64,000 nt of DNA, from NCBI RefSeq assembly GCF_003807585.1, contig NZ_RMBX01000015.1, forward strand, positions 186,001 to 250,000, given 5' to 3'. Both the position numbers and the translations under genes were made by a program. Shown here piece by piece: positions 59,794 through 64,000 of this stretch. Each line of letters begins with the position of its first letter. The first letter of the stretch is position 1. Source of the stretch: Chitinophaga barathri. GTDB lineage: Bacteria > Bacteroidota > Bacteroidia > Chitinophagales > Chitinophagaceae. A model generated the notes under the pieces. That model was not told the origin of the DNA. It saw only the letters and a program-made list of their open reading frames with translations, and ran no database searches.

Positions 59794-61827
59794 CTACCCA
59801 TTCTTCCCCCTATACTTCCCAATCACCCGCTGCAACGCAATCCCTTTCCCCAGCACGGGCTTAAATATATCCCCCATACTCTCCGCCCGCTCCGCCGCAT
59901 TATGAATGGTAAAATCCTTCATCTTCAGTCCCTTTTTCACCTCATCCCATTCCAGCGGCATAGACACCGTGGCGCCGGGCTTCGGCCGCAATGCATAAGG
60001 CGCCGCCAGCGTTGCCTGCGGACGGTTTTGTAAAAAATCAAGATACATTTTCCCGCCCCGGTTATTCACCTGCCGCTCTATGCTCGTAAACCGCGGGATC
60101 TCCCGCTGCACCAGCGTGACGATGATACGGGCGAATTCCTTTGATTGTTCGTAGGTGTATTTCGCGCCAAGCGGGATGTAGATATGCAGGCCGGTGGAAC
60201 CGCTCGTTTTACAATAACAAGGCACCTCCATATCATCCAGCACGGCTTTGGTGACTTGTGCGGCCTCTATCACCTTGTCAAAAGATTGTTTGGCAGGGTC
60301 CAGGTCAATGATACACCAGGTGGGATGATCGGGTTTCCGGACGGTGCTGGACCAGGGGTTCATTTCGATGCAGCCCAGGCCAGCCATATACAACAGGCTG
60401 GCTTCATTGGTGGCTACCATAAAATGTTTCCTGGTGGCGTCTCCGTCGGCCTTGTAAGGGTGTTTTTCAATCCAGCCGGGTACTTTGCCGGTCACGTCTT
60501 TCTGGTAAAAACTCTCGCCTTCAATGCCGTCAGGATGGCGGTTCAGCGACTGGGGGCGGTTTTTCAGGTAGGGTAAAATGAATGGGGCGATACGGTAATA
60601 ATAATTGATAAGGTCCCTTTTGGTGATCTTTTCTTTAGGCCAGTATATTTTACTGAGGTTGGTGAATTTCAAATCCTGTCCGTTCACTTTTCGGACCTGT
60701 GTTTCATCCGTGGGATTCAGCAATGTTTTGCGGGAACTTTCTCCTGGAGGAATAATACCTACATCGGGGGAGATGATCTTTTTAGCGGGAACTGATTTTT
60801 CCAAACCCACCGCGGTTGCTTTTTTATCTTCCCGAAGTCCCTCAAAAGAGGGATGCCGCATCACCCCATCCGGCGTCATTTCCGCAAAACTCACTTCCGC
60901 CACTACCAATGGTTTTATCCAGAAAGCCTTTGCCTTGGGAGGATTGGGTCTGAAACGGGATGGTTTATTCACATCAGGCTCTGTGTGGAACGGGCTCTTT
61001 TTTATCAGCAGCGGTTTAAACTGCTGCAACATATCGCGTTGTTGCTGGAGGTTGAAGCCCGTACCTACTTTGCCGGTGTATTCCAGTTTTCCTTTGTCGT
61101 ACACGCCCACCAGCAATGCGCTGAACGGTTTGCTGGAATCTTCATTTTTTGTATATCCGCCTATCACTACTTCCTGCCGCTGCGAGGATTTGACCTTCAG
61201 CCATTCCTTCGACCGTTCGCCGCTATGGTACAAACTATCCGCCTTCTTAGCCATGATCCCTTCCAATCCTATTTCTTTCGCCACGCGAAGCATCTCCTCA
61301 CCCGACGTTTCAAAGTCCTGGCTCAGCCTGATGAGCCCGCTGGCAGGTATCAGTTTTTTTAATTGCTCCCGTCTTGCACTCAGCGGGAGTTTTGTAAGGT
61401 CTTTCCCTTCATACCACAACAGGTCGAAAACAAAATACTGCAACTCGCCGTCCGCTTCACTGCGCCATTGCTGAAGCGCGGAAAAGTTCGCCGTGCCCTG
61501 GTCATTCACCACCACTATCTCCCCATCCACCACCGCTTGTATATTCCACTTCTCCAAAGCAGCATACACGGGATAAAACTTTTCATTAAAAGATTTATTA
61601 TTCCGCGAACGAAGCTCCGTCCCGCCCTTCCGCATCAATGCCAACGCGCGGTAACCGTCCCATTTTATTTCGTACGTCCAGCCCTCGCGGTCGAATGGTT
61701 TGTCCACCAGCGTAGCCAGCATCGGCTTTATGTTCATAGGGAACGAACCGGCCGGCGCTTTTTTAACGGCGGTGGTAACTTTTGACGGCGCTGGTTTTGC
61801 GCGTGTTGTTTTCCTGGCTACTGTCAT
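59794..61827 (-). CDS. ligD: DNA ligase D, short form (LIG-POL, no PE domain)
   Basis: A 677-residue second LigD. After a short basic tail (1-30), the ligase domain has nucleophile Lys55 in EIKWDGYRA, motif VVDGEIVVV and EGIMAKKADSLY. A linker joins it to the POL domain (about 385-670) with YWPKEKITKRDLINYYYRIAPF, IIDLDPAKQ and TSGSTGLHIYIP. The N-terminal phosphoesterase domain found in the first LigD (12252-14936) is missing. No ku gene lies next to it. It may serve a Ku-independent or backup role in end joining. Confidence 0.95.
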   Translation of the reverse strand: MTVARKTTRAKPAPSKVTTAVKKAPAGSFPMNIKPMLATLVDKPFDREGWTYEIKWDGYRALALMRKGGTELRSRNNKSFNEKFYPVYAALEKWNIQAVVDGEIVVVNDQGTANFSALQQWRSEADGELQYFVFDLLWYEGKDLTKLPLSARREQLKKLIPASGLIRLSQDFETSGEEMLRVAKEIGLEGIMAKKADSLYHSGERSKEWLKVKSSQRQEVVIGGYTKNEDSSKPFSALLVGVYDKGKLEYTGKVGTGFNLQQQRDMLQQFKPLLIKKSPFHTEPDVNKPSRFRPNPPKAKAFWIKPLVVAEVSFAEMTPDGVMRHPSFEGLREDKKATAVGLEKSVPAKKIISPDVGIIPPGESSRKTLLNPTDETQVRKVNGQDLKFTNLSKIYWPKEKITKRDLINYYYRIAPFILPYLKNRPQSLNRHPDGIEGESFYQKDVTGKVPGWIEKHPYKADGDATRKHFMVATNEASLLYMAGLGCIEMNPWSSTVRKPDHPTWCIIDLDPAKQSFDKVIEAAQVTKAVLDDMEVPCYCKTSGSTGLHIYIPLGAKYTYEQSKEFARIIVTLVQREIPRFTSIERQVNNRGGKMYLDFLQNRPQATLAAPYALRPKPGATVSMPLEWDEVKKGLKMKDFTIHNAAERAESMGDIFKPVLGKGIALQRVIGKYRGKNG

Positions 61828-62155
61828 GACGGTATGTTTGAGTAGACTGAATAATCTCCGCGGTGGCGGCTTACAGCTGTTTTAAAGGGATCATCGTTTT
61901 GTGCAAACAAATGCGCATCTGCTGCCGAAAATCCACAACCAGCCGCAGCCCTGCGGTATAACCTCCGCGGCTATGGCGCTATCGCCCTGCGGGTAGCGGT
62001 TACGCAGGTATATACTTCCAAAGCATATGCCCAAAGGTCTTTTTATTCAAACATGTATGTATATTTCATTGTTGTTCAGGGTGAATTATTTCTTTCCCTA
62101 TATTTGCGTCAACCCTGTTAACCAGCCATATTCCTTACATAAAACCTTAACCCGC
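61828..62155. other. Divergent intergenic region, 328 bases
   Basis: It separates ligD (minus) from the Crp/Fnr gene (plus). A TATATTTG -7-like element lies at 62099-62106, 50 bases before the Crp start. The sequence at 61935-62005 is rich in short GC inverted repeats (CTGCGG/CCGCAG). No gene is supported. Confidence 0.5.
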
Positions 62156-62794
62156 ATGAGCACGACCAGGATCGACCCGGCAGAACTATGGAAACTAAAG
62201 CCGGAAGAACTATCAGCAACAATGTACAACACCATGTTTTCGTTTATTAACCAGATCTATCCCATCAGCGAGGAGCTGGAAGAAGAAATCGTCAAAAACT
62301 CGGAGATCGTAAAATTCAAAAGAGGCAGCATCATCCTGAAACACAATGACATCTGCCGGTACTGTTATTTCGCAGGCTGCGGCCTGGCAAGAGCGTATTA
62401 CATCACCGATGAAGGGGAAGATGTCAGTTCCTGGTTTATGAAAGAAGGGGATATCATTATCACCGTGCAGAGTTTTTTTGACCAGGTGCCCAGCAGGGAA
62501 GAACTTCACGCACTGGAAGACACGATCTGCATCGGCCTTACGCACGAGGCATTGCAGGAGATCTACCTGAAATTCCCGGAGTTTAATTTTGTAGGCCGCG
62601 TGCTGACGCAGAAGTATTATATCCAGATGGAAGAACGGGCATTTTCTTTGCGTATGGATAGCGCGGAAGAAAAATATTTAAAGCTGGAACAGCACAGCCC
62701 GGAAATAATAGCCCGCGTTTCGCTGAAAGACATCGCTTCTTACTTAGGGATAGCGCCGGGTACCATCAGCAGGATCAGGACCGAACGAAAGTGA
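62156..62794 (+). CDS. Crp/Fnr family transcriptional regulator
   Basis: A 212-residue regulator. The sensor beta-barrel is at about 25-145 (VKFKRGSIILKHNDICRYCYFAGCGLARAYYI; SSWFMKEGDIIITVQSFFDQ), and the C-terminal winged HTH is VSLKDIASYLGIAPGTISRIRTERK. The Arg of the cAMP-binding cassette is not obvious. The ATG at 62156 is preferred; the longer frame to 62027 lacks similarity. The paralogous gene at 57786-58436 has the same layout. Confidence 0.9.
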   Translation: MSTTRIDPAELWKLKPEELSATMYNTMFSFINQIYPISEELEEEIVKNSEIVKFKRGSIILKHNDICRYCYFAGCGLARAYYITDEGEDVSSWFMKEGDIIITVQSFFDQVPSREELHALEDTICIGLTHEALQEIYLKFPEFNFVGRVLTQKYYIQMEERAFSLRMDSAEEKYLKLEQHSPEIIARVSLKDIASYLGIAPGTISRIRTERK

Positions 62795-62799
62795 ATTTC

Positions 62800-62813
62800 T
62801 TCACATTTGTGAA
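62800..62813. promoter_or_regulatory. 14-bp palindromic site, copy 2
   Basis: TTCACATTTGTGAA occurs 75 bases upstream of the XRE-type gene at 62888 and directly after the Crp/Fnr gene. It is identical to copy 1 at 59179-59192. Confidence 0.5.
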
Positions 62814-62887
62814 TATTCATCATAAATAAATCGCAGAACTTTGCCGTATCAGATTATATCCGTTAACCAATTAAAACCTAAACTGAT

Positions 62888-63247
62888 ATGAGAGACACGA
62901 TCGGCAAAAAGTTTTTTTACATCCGGATGCTGCATGGTTATACCCAGGAATACGTCGCAAAAAAGATAGGCGTTTCAATATCATCCTATATAGACCTGGA
63001 AGCAGGCCGGATAAGGAAAGTGCCCATCGGCAGAGTGCAGGATATACTGGCATTGTACGGGCTTACCATGGAGAATTTCTTTTCATTTAAACCCGAAGAC
63101 CTGATGGGGCTCATCAAGGGAGAAACCGAAACGATAGATGAAAAAAGCATGCGTGAGATGGTGAATAAGATCGAAGGAATGTACCAGTTATTATTTCAAT
63201 TGGTGGATAAATTTATTCGCCCGCCGGGTTGGGAATCGCGTTTGTAA
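62888..63247 (+). CDS. XRE-family helix-turn-helix regulator
   Basis: A 119-residue protein. The HTH is at about 8-65 (FYIRMLHGYTQEYVAKKIGVSISSYIDLEAGRIRKVPIGRVQDILALYG). The C-terminal part (about 70-119) is helical and may dimerise. It follows the Crp/Fnr gene by 93 bases, with the 14-bp palindrome between. Confidence 0.85.
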   Translation: MRDTIGKKFFYIRMLHGYTQEYVAKKIGVSISSYIDLEAGRIRKVPIGRVQDILALYGLTMENFFSFKPEDLMGLIKGETETIDEKSMREMVNKIEGMYQLLFQLVDKFIRPPGWESRL

Positions 63248-63314
63248 ATTGTAACTTTATGCAAACGTCAGACACCCCAAAATCCGGTTCACCCCTAAAT
63301 CCGTATCTATTACG

Positions 63315-64000
63315 ATGCAACACCTCATCAAACCATATCTCGTTTGTTATACCGTGCTGAGTAGTCATGAGTATATACATGAAGCGCAGGATGCGCTCAT
63401 CCCGCTTTCGCAGGAACTGCTGTTTGCCGCCCGTACCGGGAACCCGGTAGTTACCCAGCTTCACGCCCTTTCTACTGTTAACCGTGAAGAGCTGCGGCAG
63501 CAGCTGGATTCAGATCCGTTAAAAATGACCTTCTGGATCAACGTCTACAATGCGGCCGTACAGATCGTACTGCAGCAGAACACTGCTTTGTACGAAGACC
63601 GGCCCGCTTTTTTCACCAAAAAGATCATCACCGTAGCCAGCCAGCCGCTTTGCCTGGACGATATCGAGCATGGTATCCTCCGCAGGTCCGGCTTCCGGTT
63701 AAGGGACGGCCAGCTGCTGAAACTGCTGCCCACCGCATTCGAAAAGGAATTCAGGGTAGACCGGCTGGATCACCGGGTCCATTTTGCGCTGAACTATGGC
63801 GCCAGGAGCTGCCCGCCCATCGACTACTACGAGGATGCCCGCATTGACGACCAGCTGAACATCGCCATGAAAAGCCACCTGCAGGGCGAGGCAAAACAAA
63901 CGCCCGGCACCATTTTCCTGCCCGCTTTTATGGACTGGTACCGTTCGGACTTTGGCGGCAAAAAAGGCATGCGCGGCATCCTTCAAAGGCTGGGCCTGCC
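63315..64000 (+). CDS. DUF547 family protein (3' end cut by window)
   Basis: At least 228 residues, starting MQHLIKPYLVCYTVL. The DUF547 core is visible: FWINVYNAAVQIVL, TVASQPLCLDDIEHGILR, VHFALNYGARSCPPIDYY. These features (a Trp-x-Asn-x-Tyr-Asn motif and ALNxGAxSCP) mark DUF547, a family of unknown activity with a papain/transglutaminase-like appearance. The frame remains open at position 64000. No signal peptide is seen. Confidence 0.85.
   Translation, partial: MQHLIKPYLVCYTVLSSHEYIHEAQDALIPLSQELLFAARTGNPVVTQLHALSTVNREELRQQLDSDPLKMTFWINVYNAAVQIVLQQNTALYEDRPAFFTKKIITVASQPLCLDDIEHGILRRSGFRLRDGQLLKLLPTAFEKEFRVDRLDHRVHFALNYGARSCPPIDYYEDARIDDQLNIAMKSHLQGEAKQTPGTIFLPAFMDWYRSDFGGKKGMRGILQRLGL

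Overview
The window comes from a member of the Bacteroidota, most likely a Chitinophaga-like genus of the Chitinophagaceae. The reasons are a SusC/SusD pair with a DUF6377-type regulator, promoters of the TTG-N17..20-TAnnTTTG type, weak Shine-Dalgarno sequences, many two-component and one-component regulators, a Bacteroidota-style kdp locus with a short KdpD, and Ku/LigD genes. The chromosomal backbone is moderately GC-rich. Two stretches in the right half, about 44.2-52.1 kb and 52.1-54.6 kb, are clearly AT-richer and look acquired.

Layout. 0-7.5 kb: signalling genes (an NtrC-type regulator cut by the window edge, a lone receiver, two histidine kinases) with small stress-type proteins (CsbD, a PA2169-type four-helix bundle, a 50-residue membrane protein). 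7.8-15.5 kb: a DNA-protection and repair cluster made of a disordered hydrophilic protein, a ferritin-like DUF892 protein with a basic tail, an SDR oxidoreductase, topoisomerase IB, Ku, LigD (PE-LIG-POL) and a DUF4199 membrane protein. 15.6-26.3 kb: a potassium-uptake locus with an NtrC-type regulator, KdpF, KdpA, KdpB, KdpC, small ORFs, an outer-membrane porin, a short KdpD and a separate histidine kinase. 26.3-34.9 kb: a hybrid kinase, an outer-membrane protein, a palindromic repeat element, an enoyl-CoA hydratase, an S9 peptidase, HflX and a Rieske protein. 35-44 kb: a glycan-use locus (GH31, SusD, SusC, DUF6377 regulator).

44.1-52.1 kb: immediately after a tRNA-Asn gene lies a six-gene, same-strand operon: vsr, a 5-methylcytosine methyltransferase with an N-terminal HTH, an EcoRII-type restriction enzyme, a 926-residue protein, a receiver-like protein and a metallo-beta-lactamase-fold protein. 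The 926-residue protein has an N-terminal segment resembling the effector-DNA-binding (N) domain of EcoRII, then a MORC/Hsp90-like GHKL ATPase, then a histidine-kinase-like module. This is the strongest candidate for an undescribed system: a restriction-modification locus joined to a possible phosphorelay through a methylation-sensing domain.

52.1-58.9 kb: an accessory patchwork. It holds two homologous small HTH genes (one flanked by 10-bp and 11-bp direct-repeat arrays), a lipoprotein with an LRAT/NlpC-like C-terminus and a companion, an initiator/DnaC-like pair, a Crp/Fnr regulator, and a HipB gene followed by a broken HipA N-terminus. 59.2-64 kb: an HD-domain protein, a second LigD (LIG-POL, no PE domain), another Crp/Fnr regulator, an XRE-type regulator and the start of a DUF547 protein. 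No rRNA, CRISPR array, transposase or integrase was seen.
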